A stretch of DNA of 25,295 bases from an uncultured Clostridia bacterium (GTDB taxonomy: Bacteria; Bacillota; Clostridia; UBA1381), in contig CAJTUY010000002.1 of the NCBI GenBank assembly GCA_910579415.1, forward strand, positions 38,936-64,230, in the 5' to 3' direction. Each line of letters opens with the position of its first letter. The first letter of the stretch is position 1. Under the pieces are notes generated by a model, which did not search any database, had not been told where the DNA came from, and saw only the letters and a program-made list of their open reading frames with translations. Positions 1-7,880 of the stretch are shown here, one piece after another. A program made the position numbers and the translations under genes.

Positions 1-40
1 GGAAAATGATTTTTAAGGTCACAGAGAAAGGAGTTAACAG

Positions 41-538
41 ATGAATAAGGAAAAGAAAAAAGTTCCCGATGAAAAAGGGGAGCAGAAACAAAACGAGCTT
101 CGCGAGCTTGTTAAAAGCCTTATAAGCGAGGAAATGGAGAACGCGAAGGAAGGCTTTAAAAAAGATTTTGAAACAAGAGTGAATGCTGAAAGAGAGGACG
201 CGGCAAAGCTTGCTTCAATGTCCGCAGAGGAAAGAGCAAAATTTGAAATGGATAAAAAGCAGAAGGACTTTGAAGCCGAAAGACAGCAGTATGTAAGCGA
301 AAGAGCGGAATTTGAGGCGGCAAAGGAGCTTGCGACTCAAAATCTGCCGGTAGTGTTTGCGCATATGGTTGCGGACGCGGACAAGGACAGAATGCTTGAT
401 AATATTTCAATATTCAAGTCGGAATATCTTAAGGCGATTGAAGCGGGACTTTCCCAAAGACTAAAGGGAAGCGCTCCTCGTATTTCAAAGGAAATTCCTG
501 AAGGAAGCGACCCGTTTTTAAACGGACTGGGAATATAA
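41..538 (+). CDS. Phage capsid scaffolding protein (DUF4355-like)
   Basis: A 165-residue, highly charged and probably mostly helical protein lies directly upstream of the major capsid gene, the usual place for a scaffold. Residues about 15-115 are rich in Lys, Glu and Ala and look like coiled coil, including the stretch KLASMSAEERAKFEMDKKQ that is typical of DUF4355 scaffolds of Firmicutes phages. The C-terminus ends in a DPFLNGLGI-type tail, as in that family, where the basic or short C-terminus contacts the capsid protein. Scaffolds guide prohead assembly and are then lost. The start is supported by AAAGGAG at 27-33. Family assignment comes from the sequence pattern and gene order, not from a search. 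Confidence 0.85.
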   Translation: MNKEKKKVPDEKGEQKQNELRELVKSLISEEMENAKEGFKKDFETRVNAEREDAAKLASMSAEERAKFEMDKKQKDFEAERQQYVSERAEFEAAKELATQNLPVVFAHMVADADKDRMLDNISIFKSEYLKAIEAGLSQRLKGSAPRISKEIPEGSDPFLNGLGI

Positions 539-561
539 CTAAAAGAAAGGATTGATAAATA

Positions 562-1419
562 ATGGCAATAAACTATGCAAGCAAATATGCTCAGAAAATT
601 GACGAAAAATTCGTAAGGGAGTCTATGACTTCTCCTGCGGTAAATAACGACTACGATTTTGTCGGAGTTAAGACGGTAAACGTATACAGCGTACCGACAG
701 CCGAAATGAACGACTATACTGTCACAGGCACAAGCCGTTACGGTACTCCGTCAGAGCTTCAGAGCAATGTTCAGGAGATGACCATGTCATGCGACAGAAG
801 CTTTACGTTTACGATTGACAGAGGAACATATAATGATACCCAGATGTCAAATGCAGCAGGAGCGGCACTTCAAAGACAAATCAGAGAGGTGGTTGTGCCT
901 GAAATTGACAAATATCGTTTTACAAAGATTTGCTCGGGCGCAGGTAAGACAGTTACAGGCACAGTGGATAAAACAAACGCTTATGACACGTTCCTGACAG
1001 GTACGGCGGCTCTTATTGACAGTAATATTCCCATTGCGGGCTGTGTGGCGTTTGTTTCCACAAACTTCTATAAGAACATCAAAGAGGACGCAAGCTTTAT
1101 AAAAAACAGCGAAATATCTCAGGACATGCTTATAAAAGGACAGGTGGGCATGATTGACGGTATCCCCATAATTGTTGTGCCGGCTTCGTATTTACCTGCA
1201 AACGTGGAATTTATTATAACAAATCAGTCGGCGGTAACTTCGCCTGTTAAGCTGTCAGAGTATAAAATTCACGATAATCCGCCGGGAATAAACGGCTGGC
1301 TTGTAGAAGGCAGAGTGTATTATGATGCTTTTGTATTAAATCAGAAAAAGAACGCTATTTACGTATTTAAAAGCGGAACAGCATCATCTTCGGCAGGTGA
1401 CGCAGGTACAAAGGGTTAA
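562..1419 (+). CDS. Phage major capsid protein
   Basis: A 285-residue protein begins MAINYASKYAQKIDEKF and contains the segment NDYDFVGVKTVNVYSV, patterns seen in major capsid proteins of Firmicutes siphoviruses with an HK97-type fold. It would build the icosahedral head. The central part (about residues 75-115) has the DRSFTFTIDRGTYNDTQM strand region, followed by the long helix AAGAALQRQIREVVVPEIDKYRF expected for the spine helix. No N-terminal protease or long delta domain is seen, which fits use of the separate scaffold encoded 24 bases upstream. AGAAAGGA at 544-551 supports the start. The Ser/Gly-rich end may be flexible. Confidence 0.9.
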   Translation: MAINYASKYAQKIDEKFVRESMTSPAVNNDYDFVGVKTVNVYSVPTAEMNDYTVTGTSRYGTPSELQSNVQEMTMSCDRSFTFTIDRGTYNDTQMSNAAGAALQRQIREVVVPEIDKYRFTKICSGAGKTVTGTVDKTNAYDTFLTGTAALIDSNIPIAGCVAFVSTNFYKNIKEDASFIKNSEISQDMLIKGQVGMIDGIPIIVVPASYLPANVEFIITNQSAVTSPVKLSEYKIHDNPPGINGWLVEGRVYYDAFVLNQKKNAIYVFKSGTASSSAGDAGTKG

Positions 1420-1436
1420 AGAAAGGACTGTAAATT

Positions 1437-1793
1437 ATGGGTGACACTAATAACGGATATCTGGACGCGGTAAAGCTGATTTTAGGAATAGATAACGATG
1501 ACGCTGATGCTGTTTTAACGCTTTTAACAGACGACACGATATGCGCGGTGTTGTCATACTGCCGCATAGAGGTGTTGCCCCGACAGCTTGAAGGGCTTAT
1601 ACCTCAGCTTGTGGCAGAGCAGTATAAAAAGGGTGTGTCTGATGGCGTAAGAGCAATAACCGAAGGAGAAAGACGCATTGAATACAGTGACGCGGACGAT
1701 GATTTTTTGAGTTCCTATCATGAACGCTTAAAGCCGTTTATCAGCCGTAGAGTATATGTTCCGTCTGAAAGGAATGATTGCAGTGACGAATGA
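1437..1793 (+). CDS. Phage head-tail connector (gp6-like)
   Basis: A 118-residue protein with a helical N-terminal part (DAVKLILGIDNDDADAVLTLLTDDTICAVLSYCRIEVLP) resembles the gp6/gp15-like adaptor proteins that sit below the portal and join head to tail. Its position directly after the capsid gene agrees. AGAAAGGACTG upstream of the ATG supports the start. It overlaps the next gene by 11 bases if that gene begins at its GTG, which suggests translational coupling. The assignment rests on length, helix pattern and gene order. It could equally be called a neck or adaptor protein. Confidence 0.75.
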   Translation: MGDTNNGYLDAVKLILGIDNDDADAVLTLLTDDTICAVLSYCRIEVLPRQLEGLIPQLVAEQYKKGVSDGVRAITEGERRIEYSDADDDFLSSYHERLKPFISRRVYVPSERNDCSDE

Positions 1794-2088
1794 ATTTAAT
1801 CGGTTTTACGATACGGAAGTAAGCGTATATTGTGAAAATAACGGCAGCTATGACACACCCGGAGAAGACGTGCTTGAAGGTATGGTTATGTGCGATGTTC
1901 AGCCGTATGACGCTGATACAGACAGCAATATTTACGGTCTTTCGGAGAATAAATCGTACAGGCTCTACTGCGGCAGAAATAACCTTATAAAGGTAGGCAG
2001 ACGCGTCATGCTGGATGGTGTGCAGTTCAGAATTATACGCGCAGAAAAGTGGAAAACGGGCATGTCGGCAATAGTGAGGGAAATTTAA
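1783..2088 (+). CDS. Phage head closure / minor capsid protein
   Basis: The preferred start is GTG 1783, because AAAGGA at 1768-1773 lies 9 bases before it. An upstream ATG at 1756 extends the frame but has no ribosome binding site and would give a 38-base overlap. From the GTG the protein is 101 residues and starts (M)TNEFNRFYDTEVSVYCEN. It is beta-rich and ends with the MLDGVQFRIIRAEKW and MSAIVREI strands, as in stopper/head-closure proteins that seal the filled head. Its place between the connector and the HK97-gp10-type gene is the normal one. Function is inferred from order and general fold pattern. Confidence 0.65.
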   Translation: MTNEFNRFYDTEVSVYCENNGSYDTPGEDVLEGMVMCDVQPYDADTDSNIYGLSENKSYRLYCGRNNLIKVGRRVMLDGVQFRIIRAEKWKTGMSAIVREI

Positions 2089-2090
2089 TT

Positions 2091-2408
2091 ATGAAGGTAA
2101 ATATTACATATAACGGTGGTCTGTCGGATATTGCCGGCAGGTTGGAAAATGATATGCCGAGTATTGTTTTATCGGCGGCAGAACACGTAAGGAACAGCGC
2201 GCAAAGTCTTTGTCCCGTAGATACAGGCAGGCTTCGGGATTCCATATCCGTAAATACAGACGGCAATACGGCGGTTGTATCGGCAAATACCGATTATGCC
2301 GCGTATGTAGAGTTCGGTACGTCAAAAATGCCGCCCAAGCCTTATCTTGTGCCGGCGCTTGTTGAAAATTCGGACGCAGTGCTAAAGGCAATAGGAGAAA
2401 TGATATGA
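2091..2408 (+). CDS. HK97 gp10-family tail completion protein
   Basis: This 105-residue protein carries the family signature of HK97 gp10 proteins: a helix with AEHVRNSAQSLCPVDTGRLRDSI, then the strand NTDYAAYVEFGTS and the motif PPKPYLVPAL. These proteins complete the tail and join it to the head. The ATG at 2091 is chosen because GAGGG at 2076-2080 lies at the right distance; an in-frame upstream start at 2049 inside the previous gene has no such site. The gap from the previous stop codon is 2 bases, and the gene shares an ATGA overlap with the next one, so the block is translationally coupled. Confidence 0.88.
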   Translation: MKVNITYNGGLSDIAGRLENDMPSIVLSAAEHVRNSAQSLCPVDTGRLRDSISVNTDGNTAVVSANTDYAAYVEFGTSKMPPKPYLVPALVENSDAVLKAIGEMI

Positions 2409-2746
2409 TTGATGTTAATAACGAGGCAAAAAAGGCCTTGCTTAATACGGGTTACAATATTGTATATCAGTATCCCGAGCATTTTAACCATTTGCCTGTG
2501 ATAAGCTATTATAATCTTGCGGAAAAGGGTGCGTTTTATGCAGATAACAGCGAGTGTATACAGACGGGATACATACAGGTGGATATATGGTCGCGCAGCC
2601 CAAAAGAATGTTATGACATTTCAATTAAGGTGAATGATGCGTTTGCAGCCGAAGGCTGGACGCGTCAGATGTCAATGGATGTTCCTAAGGGGAATGATAA
2701 GCTATATCACAGAACAATGAGATTTCAGAAGTATTTTATACTTTAA
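2405..2746 (+). CDS. Phage tail terminator-like protein
   Basis: A 113-residue alpha/beta protein contains HLPVISYYNLAEKG near residue 29 and a strand TGYIQVDIWSRSPKECYDISIKVNDAF, the pattern of small tail terminator proteins (DUF3168 or gp12-like) of Firmicutes siphoviruses. Such proteins form a ring that stops tail tube polymerisation. AGGAGAAA at 2394-2400 precedes the ATG, which overlaps the previous stop by the four bases ATGA. The following gene is the major tail protein, in agreement. Assignment is from order and pattern. Confidence 0.72.
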   Translation: MIDVNNEAKKALLNTGYNIVYQYPEHFNHLPVISYYNLAEKGAFYADNSECIQTGYIQVDIWSRSPKECYDISIKVNDAFAAEGWTRQMSMDVPKGNDKLYHRTMRFQKYFIL

Positions 2747-2799
2747 AATAGGCTGCACGGACTTACTTTAAGACAAATAAATAAAAAGGAGAAAAACAA

Positions 2800-3399
2800 A
2801 TGACTAAAAAACCATTACCAACAATAGGTGTTGATAAATACACCTTCTTCAATGTTGTATCGGATACAGCGGAAGGAACCGAATACGGGGAAGCGTATAA
2901 TCTGAAGGGAACAGTTGAAATCGCGCCGACAGACGCCGGCGGCAGCGAGGTGTTTGACGCCGACAACGGCGCGTATGAAACCTCGAGCTATATTGAAAAG
3001 CTCGGACATGATATTACCAATGCGGACATTCCGCCTGAGGTAGACGCAATGTGGCGCGGTCTTACACGCAAGAGCGGTGTTGTTGAAGTCGGTAACGACA
3101 TAAAAACGATTTACTTCGGTGTTGCATGGAGAATTTTAAAATCAGACGGTTCGTATCGTTATGTAAGATATTACAAGGGTTCATACAGCTTCGCGTCAAA
3201 TGTCGGCGGAAAGACAAAGCCTTCAAGCGGCTCAATCGACAGACAGACGGCAAAGGCTACATACACGGCGGTACAGCGTGATTTTGACAATAATTATTAT
3301 GCATACTTTGATGAAACGGATTTGCCTGACAGCATTACAAGAAAAGTCTTTGAGGAAAACTGGTTTACGGATATGAATTACTATCCCGAAACAGTGTAA
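2800..3399 (+). CDS. Phage major tail tube protein (phi13 family)
   Basis: A 199-residue protein beginning PTIGVDKYTFFNVVSDTAEGTEYGE matches the phi13-type major tail protein of Gram-positive siphoviruses. Later elements of that family are visible: NGAYETSSYIEKLGHDITNADIPPEV around residues 55-80, KTIYFGVAWRILKSDGSYRYVRYYKGSY around 102-129, and an ending near WFTDMNYYP. The protein polymerises into the tail tube. A strong AAAAGGAG precedes the start after a 53-base gap, which is the largest gap in this module and leaves room for independent translation at high level. No Ig-like C-terminal extension is present. Confidence 0.92.
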   Translation: MTKKPLPTIGVDKYTFFNVVSDTAEGTEYGEAYNLKGTVEIAPTDAGGSEVFDADNGAYETSSYIEKLGHDITNADIPPEVDAMWRGLTRKSGVVEVGNDIKTIYFGVAWRILKSDGSYRYVRYYKGSYSFASNVGGKTKPSSGSIDRQTAKATYTAVQRDFDNNYYAYFDETDLPDSITRKVFEENWFTDMNYYPETV

Positions 3400-3411
3400 G
3401 GAGGCAGTAGA

Positions 3412-3681
3412 ATGCAGCATACATTAACATTTACAAAAGATAAAATAAAATATGTGTCAAAACCGTTCGATTTTGAGGCGATGTGCATTATAAATGACGC
3501 GCATAATGACGATACGAAAAAGGGTCCGCTTAATATTTGCCGTGACGCTGTTGACTATCTTTTTGAAGGTACTGACGCTACTGAGGATATTATAGCTTCA
3601 CTGAATATAAATACACGTGCGAAAATGTGCATTACTCTGTGGGGATTTTACGTTGACGCGCTTGCGTCAAAAAACGAGTAG
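3412..3681 (+). CDS. Tail assembly chaperone, short form (gpG-like)
   Basis: An 89-residue acidic protein lies between the major tail and tape measure genes, the fixed place of the tail assembly chaperone. It carries YVSKPFDFEAMCIINDAHND and GPLNICRDAVDYLFEGTDATEDII, the pattern of Firmicutes gpG-like chaperones. Chaperones of this type coat the tape measure and recruit tail tube subunits. The gene ends ...TCA AAA AAC GAG TAG, placing a slippery A AAA AAC two codons before the stop. A -1 shift there opens a further 65 codons, described in the next entry. AGGAGG at 3399-3404 supports the start. Confidence 0.82.
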   Translation: MQHTLTFTKDKIKYVSKPFDFEAMCIINDAHNDDTKKGPLNICRDAVDYLFEGTDATEDIIASLNINTRAKMCITLWGFYVDALASKNE

Positions 3682-3872
3682 GGTCGGACGGAAGGTGCGG
3701 CGCTCTCAGGAGTATATATCCTATGCTTCTGGAGTGTCACCATCTCCTGCCCGACCAGATAGGCAGGCAAAATCCATGGGTGCTGTTTCGTATGCTTGAC
3801 GATATGCAGGACGGCAGCGATACAGCATACAGTAATGAACATCTTAGGATATTCTACGGAGAGGAGGTATAA
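3412..3872 (+). CDS. Tail assembly chaperone, -1 frameshift product (gpGT-like)
   Basis: If ribosomes slip back one base on A AAA AAC (3669-3675), translation continues from CGA at 3675 through 65 more codons to TAA at 3870-3872, only 3 bases before the tape measure ATG. The fusion would be 153 residues. The extension contains HHLLPDQIGRQNPWVLFRMLDDMQ and ends EHLRIFYGEEV, which looks like a real helical protein and resembles T-domains of other Firmicutes tail chaperones. Frameshifted G/GT pairs are well known in lambda and many siphoviruses. The extension could also be made separately from ATG 3723, which has AGGAG 10 bases upstream. The open frame is seen; the shift itself is inferred. Confidence 0.7.
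3669..3675 (+). other. -1 programmed frameshift site A AAA AAC
   Basis: The heptamer AAAAAAC is in the exact X XXY YYZ register with the upstream frame (TCA AAA AAC). It lies two codons before the zero-frame stop. Six bases after it, GGTCGG (3682-3687) can pair with CCGACC (3751-3756), with GGTG (3694-3697) and CACC (3738-3741) inside as a possible second helix. A stem at this distance would be well placed to stimulate slippage, though the loop is large and the fold is only inferred. Confidence 0.7.
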
Positions 3873-3875
3873 ACG

Positions 3876-5606
3876 ATGTCAGAAGCTGCAAATCTTTCAG
3901 TCAGTATAACAGGCGATGCGTCAGGGCTTATAAGCGCGCTCAATGCGGCGGAAGCGGCAATAGGCACGCTGAATGCTTCAGCAGGCAGAGTTATGAGCGA
4001 TTTTAACGAAAAAGAGGCGGCATTTAAAATAACTGCCGTTGATAATACGGCGGCAGGTGTAGCGGCAGCAAAGGCGAGTATTAACAGTCTGTCGGATAAG
4101 ACCGTTACCGTTTCGGTGCGGTATGCAATAGGCTCAGTACCGCGTCTTGCGCGGGGTACTTCGGACGCGCGGGAGGGGCTGAGTGTAGTAAATGATGAAA
4201 AAGGTAAAAACGACCCGAGAGAGCTTATTGAGCATAACGGACGGCTGATGATGTTTTCGGGACGCGATGTAATTGTACCGCTTTCTCGAGGAGATAAGGT
4301 GTACACAGCGGATGAAACAAAATCCATTATGTCGGGACTCGGACTTCCTCATTACGCGCGCGGAAAAAATAATGAAATGTTTGAAGTGGCAAAGGCAGAT
4401 TTAAGCCATTATAAAAATACGCATACTATGTCGGCGGCTGAGGAACTTCAGTTGTGGAACGAGCTTATGGAGCAGTTTTCATATGATATTGAAGCGGTAA
4501 AGGAGTGTCAGGAGGAGGTATTTTCGGCACAGCAGAAAATATGGAACGCGCAGAAAAAGGAAAGCGCGTCGGCTCTTTCAGACTATAAAAAACATTCGGA
4601 CGCATGGATAAAATATCAGACGGAAGTCGGCAATATGGGTGTGGACGAACAGATTGACGCGTATAATCGCCAACTTCAGTCTTATAATGAAATGGTATCA
4701 AAGATGGTTGCGTCAACGCTGTATTCGTCATCCGAAATAAAGGATATATGGGAGGATTTCTATGAGTACAAGGCAGATGTTGACCTTAAAATCGGTAGGC
4801 TTGAAAATCAGAAAAATCATGCCGTATATGAAAAGTGGCAGAGTGATGCAAAGAACTGGAAAAATATACGCGATACTTATGATGACTGGTACGAAGCAGG
4901 TGACAGTCCGGTAAAATTTTATGAACGCAGTATTGAACGCATACAGGAGATGTATGACGGCGGCTTCGTCGGCTGGCAGGAATACAGTGATGATACAATG
5001 ACGGCGAAGCTGAATTTGTATAGGGCGAAAATGGACGAAACGGACAAGCTTTTGTCGCGTCAGAAAGCGTACATACAAAGTACGAAAGAACGGTTTTCAA
5101 ACGAGGAAACTGCGCTTAAAAATCAATGGTCGGCTGAGGATAGAAGAGCAGATAAAGCGGAAATATCGCATTTGTTAAAAATTTATTCGGGTGCGGTTAC
5201 GGAACGCGGTATAGACAAGTACAAGTCCTTGCAGGAGCAGATGAAAAAGCTTCAGCGTGAGGAGGAAATGTATGCGCTGCAAAAACGGCATACCGAAACG
5301 TTTGCCTCGCTTGAAGAGGATTACGGTATTATCGAAGCGAATAAAAAATATCTGCTTAATACAATAGAAAAATCAGGTATAAGAATTGAGGATATTGTAC
5401 GCGGTGTGAATGTGGACATTCAGAGTATGCAGGGTACGATTACAAGTCTTTTTGCGGAAACGATAAAGGCGATAAAATCAATAAACATCTCGTCAAACTC
5501 ATATTCCGACAACAGAAAAATAAGTATTTCATCAAGCACTTCGGATATTATCGACGCACTTAAAAACCGCGTGGGACTCAGCATAGCGCATAGTCGATAT
5601 TATTAA
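3876..5606 (+). CDS. Phage tail tape measure protein (short)
   Basis: A 576-residue protein follows the tail chaperone. Residues about 88-146 carry the tape-measure signature PRLARGTSDAREGLSVVNDEKG...RELIEHNGRLMMFSGRDVIVPLSRGDKVYTADET, equivalent to the usual ARGT..G..LVGEEGPEL..L..G..I.TA block. Residues about 165-500 are strongly charged and likely coiled coil. Tape measures set tail length and help DNA enter the cell. The arrangement is odd: the signature normally sits late in the protein after a hydrophobic region, but here it follows only about 90 residues, and no obvious membrane segment is seen. This suggests an internal deletion or a compact variant. GGAGAGGAGG at 3859-3868 supports the start. 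Confidence 0.82.
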   Translation: MSEAANLSVSITGDASGLISALNAAEAAIGTLNASAGRVMSDFNEKEAAFKITAVDNTAAGVAAAKASINSLSDKTVTVSVRYAIGSVPRLARGTSDAREGLSVVNDEKGKNDPRELIEHNGRLMMFSGRDVIVPLSRGDKVYTADETKSIMSGLGLPHYARGKNNEMFEVAKADLSHYKNTHTMSAAEELQLWNELMEQFSYDIEAVKECQEEVFSAQQKIWNAQKKESASALSDYKKHSDAWIKYQTEVGNMGVDEQIDAYNRQLQSYNEMVSKMVASTLYSSSEIKDIWEDFYEYKADVDLKIGRLENQKNHAVYEKWQSDAKNWKNIRDTYDDWYEAGDSPVKFYERSIERIQEMYDGGFVGWQEYSDDTMTAKLNLYRAKMDETDKLLSRQKAYIQSTKERFSNEETALKNQWSAEDRRADKAEISHLLKIYSGAVTERGIDKYKSLQEQMKKLQREEEMYALQKRHTETFASLEEDYGIIEANKKYLLNTIEKSGIRIEDIVRGVNVDIQSMQGTITSLFAETIKAIKSINISSNSYSDNRKISISSSTSDIIDALKNRVGLSIAHSRYY

Positions 5607-5617
5607 GGGGGGATTAT

Positions 5618-6463
5618 ATGAGAAACGGTTTTAAATTTAATAATAAACATTCATCGGAATTCGGCATAACAGTCAGAACAAAATCCCGTCCTATCCGTCC
5701 GGAAACAAAAAGCGTTACGGTAGACCTCCCGTGCCGCGACGGGGTATATGATTTTTCAAGAGCAAATCCTATGGGGCGGGAGTATTTTTATGAGCGTGTT
5801 ATAACGGTGAGCATAAGCATAATGTCGCAAAGTCTGGAGGTTATGCAGAATAAACTGTCGGCTGTTGCCCGCTGGCTTACCGGCGAGGGCGAGCTTGTTT
5901 TTGACGATATGCCGTACACCGTGTGGCGCGGCATAATTTCGGATGAGATTATTTATCTTCCAGAGCATGCAGGTAAAACGGCAGTTTTGGATATATCCTT
6001 CCGTGTTCAGCCGTTCAGCACATGCGTGTTTTCAAGCGAAGGTCCTGCGCTGGATTTTGCGGCGTCGCTTGATACCAATATACCAATCGGAATTGATGTG
6101 TATTTAAAGGGTACAGTTTCGGGAAACGGAAGCGCAGATATTCTGAATTTCGGTGACAGACCTGTACGTCCTGTTATTAAAATTACAGGCGCGGCAGAAG
6201 ATATAATAATGAGCTGCGGCGGAAAAATACTTTCGTTCAGCGTATCGGGTAATGTGACCATTGACTGCGAAAATCAGAATGTTACCGACAGCGGCGGTTA
6301 TGCGGCGGTGAGCGGTGAGTTTTTTGAGCTTCAGCCCGGAGTGAATACAGTGCAGGTTGAAAACAGCAATACCTCGCCGCTTGACATTGAGGTCAGCTAT
6401 TCGCCGCAATTTATATATGCAGTTGATTTTGCTGCAATAGACTGGAGTGTTGATAATGCTTAA
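5618..6463 (+). CDS. Distal tail protein (Dit)
   Basis: A 281-residue protein begins FKFNNKHSSEFGITVRTKSRPIRPETKSVTVDLPCRDGVYDFS, the N-terminal belt domain pattern of Dit proteins, including the expected YFYERVITVSISI and WLTGEGELVFDDMPYTVWRG strands at about residues 56-107. The remaining 140 residues are beta-rich and end in a galectin-like region, as in Dit. The protein forms the hexameric hub that joins the tail tube to the tip. It sits between the tape measure and Tal genes, the standard order, and overlaps Tal by the 8 bases ATGCTTAA. AGGGGGG upstream of the ATG supports the start. Confidence 0.88.
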   Translation: MRNGFKFNNKHSSEFGITVRTKSRPIRPETKSVTVDLPCRDGVYDFSRANPMGREYFYERVITVSISIMSQSLEVMQNKLSAVARWLTGEGELVFDDMPYTVWRGIISDEIIYLPEHAGKTAVLDISFRVQPFSTCVFSSEGPALDFAASLDTNIPIGIDVYLKGTVSGNGSADILNFGDRPVRPVIKITGAAEDIIMSCGGKILSFSVSGNVTIDCENQNVTDSGGYAAVSGEFFELQPGVNTVQVENSNTSPLDIEVSYSPQFIYAVDFAAIDWSVDNA

Positions 6464-7868
6464 GATTTTAGATTACAATGCTGAGGACTTTACCGAAGGA
6501 ATAACACTTGGTGACGCGTACAATGTACGCGTCACTCATGAAATTAACGGTACGCACATGCTAGAATTTACATATCCGCTTAATAATAAGTCTGAAATAA
6601 TTGAAGAAAACAAGCTTGTTGTCTGTGATGGACAGGCATACAGAATAATACGGATAACGCGCAGTCGCGGCGGAGAATCAACGCTTGATGCGGAATGTCA
6701 TCATGTATATAATGCGGACGCGCCGAACATTCATTTACAGAACGTACCCGATATGATTGGAGTAAGTCCATTAACTGTGCTTGCGCGTATTTTTGCGGGC
6801 AGTAAGTTCACTATTATTTCGGACAGCAAATTGAAACAGCTCGGTATGAGGCGCGTGGACAGCGACGGTTTTTTAATAGATTTTTTTTCAACAGATAAAA
6901 CAAACCCGTTTGACGTTATGAAGGCGATTATAGAAAGCTGCGGCAAGGGTGAGATTTACGCGGATAATTACAGTATTGCGCTTGTTGAAAAAATCGGAAG
7001 AGACAATCATATGAGGCTTGACCTTACAAAAAACATGCAGAATATATCTGTTGAACGCGATATAACGGATATGGTGACGCGTCTGTACCCGTACGGCAAG
7101 AATGACGCTCATATAGGCAGCGTTAACGGTGGAGTACAGTACATACAAAGCGCAAACGCGTCTGTTTACGGCATAAGAGAGGGTTATCGCGATTACGGTG
7201 ATTATGTAGAGCCGTCTAAGATAAAGCGGCGCGCGCTGTGGGAGTTTGACAGTGAAAATGAAGAGAGAATAGATGTTCCGGGTATTAACATTACGGGTAC
7301 TTTTGCCGATATTTCAAAGCTGATAGGAAGTGTTAATGAGGAAATAGGTCTTGGTGATGAGGTGACGGTTATTGATAACGGCAATGAAATCAGAGAACGG
7401 GTTATAAAGCTTGAATACTATCCGTATCAGAATGATGCAACAGTTATTTCAATAGGCAGGGTACGGCGCGATTTGTTTTTTTATCTTGAACAGATGGGAA
7501 CGCTTACGCGCCGTTACAGTAAGATTTCCACAGAAACAGGCAAGGTAAAGGCTCAGGCTGTGGCAGGAGTTGTGTCAAACACAGGCGTACGCGTTACATC
7601 AAGCTCCGGTGATTTAACGATATTGTCCGATTTATTAAAAATATCAAACGGAAGCATAACAAAAGTACAGCTTGGAAATTCAGGCAGTGAATTTATATGT
7701 AAAATCCGTGATAATGCAGGTAATCTTGCCATAGAACTCGGCGCTGACGGAAAAATGGACTTTACAGGAGATTTGACTGCGGAAAATATTGTTATAGGCA
7801 CAAATACAATTACAAAAAATGCAGCAGGTGAACTGTGCATAAACGGCAAGAAAATTTTAACGGAATAG
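6456..7868 (+). CDS. Tail endopeptidase / tail-associated lysin (Tal)
   Basis: The ATG at 6456 is preferred because GGAG at 6444-6447 lies 8 bases before it; an in-frame GTG at 6447 is less likely. The protein is 470 residues. The first 330 or so follow the prophage endopeptidase tail family: LKILDYNAEDFTEGITLGDAYNVRVTHEINGTHMLEFTYPL, then AYRIIRITRSRGGESTLDAECHHVYN, and LYPYGKN near residue 208. The final 130 residues (from about KAQAVAGVVSNTG) form a short beta-rich stalk with repeats such as GDLTILSDLLKISNG and GKMDFTGDLTAENIVIG. It would form the tail tip and help penetrate the wall. No separate receptor-binding gene follows, so this C-terminus may do that work. Confidence 0.85.
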   Translation: MLKILDYNAEDFTEGITLGDAYNVRVTHEINGTHMLEFTYPLNNKSEIIEENKLVVCDGQAYRIIRITRSRGGESTLDAECHHVYNADAPNIHLQNVPDMIGVSPLTVLARIFAGSKFTIISDSKLKQLGMRRVDSDGFLIDFFSTDKTNPFDVMKAIIESCGKGEIYADNYSIALVEKIGRDNHMRLDLTKNMQNISVERDITDMVTRLYPYGKNDAHIGSVNGGVQYIQSANASVYGIREGYRDYGDYVEPSKIKRRALWEFDSENEERIDVPGINITGTFADISKLIGSVNEEIGLGDEVTVIDNGNEIRERVIKLEYYPYQNDATVISIGRVRRDLFFYLEQMGTLTRRYSKISTETGKVKAQAVAGVVSNTGVRVTSSSGDLTILSDLLKISNGSITKVQLGNSGSEFICKIRDNAGNLAIELGADGKMDFTGDLTAENIVIGTNTITKNAAGELCINGKKILTE

Positions 7869-7880
7869 GTAGGTGTTACG

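Noticed and set aside
3854..4327. A 157-codon - strand open frame over the start of the tape measure gene
   Set aside because: It is a Ser/Leu/Ala-rich shadow of the tape measure and would run against the whole late operon.
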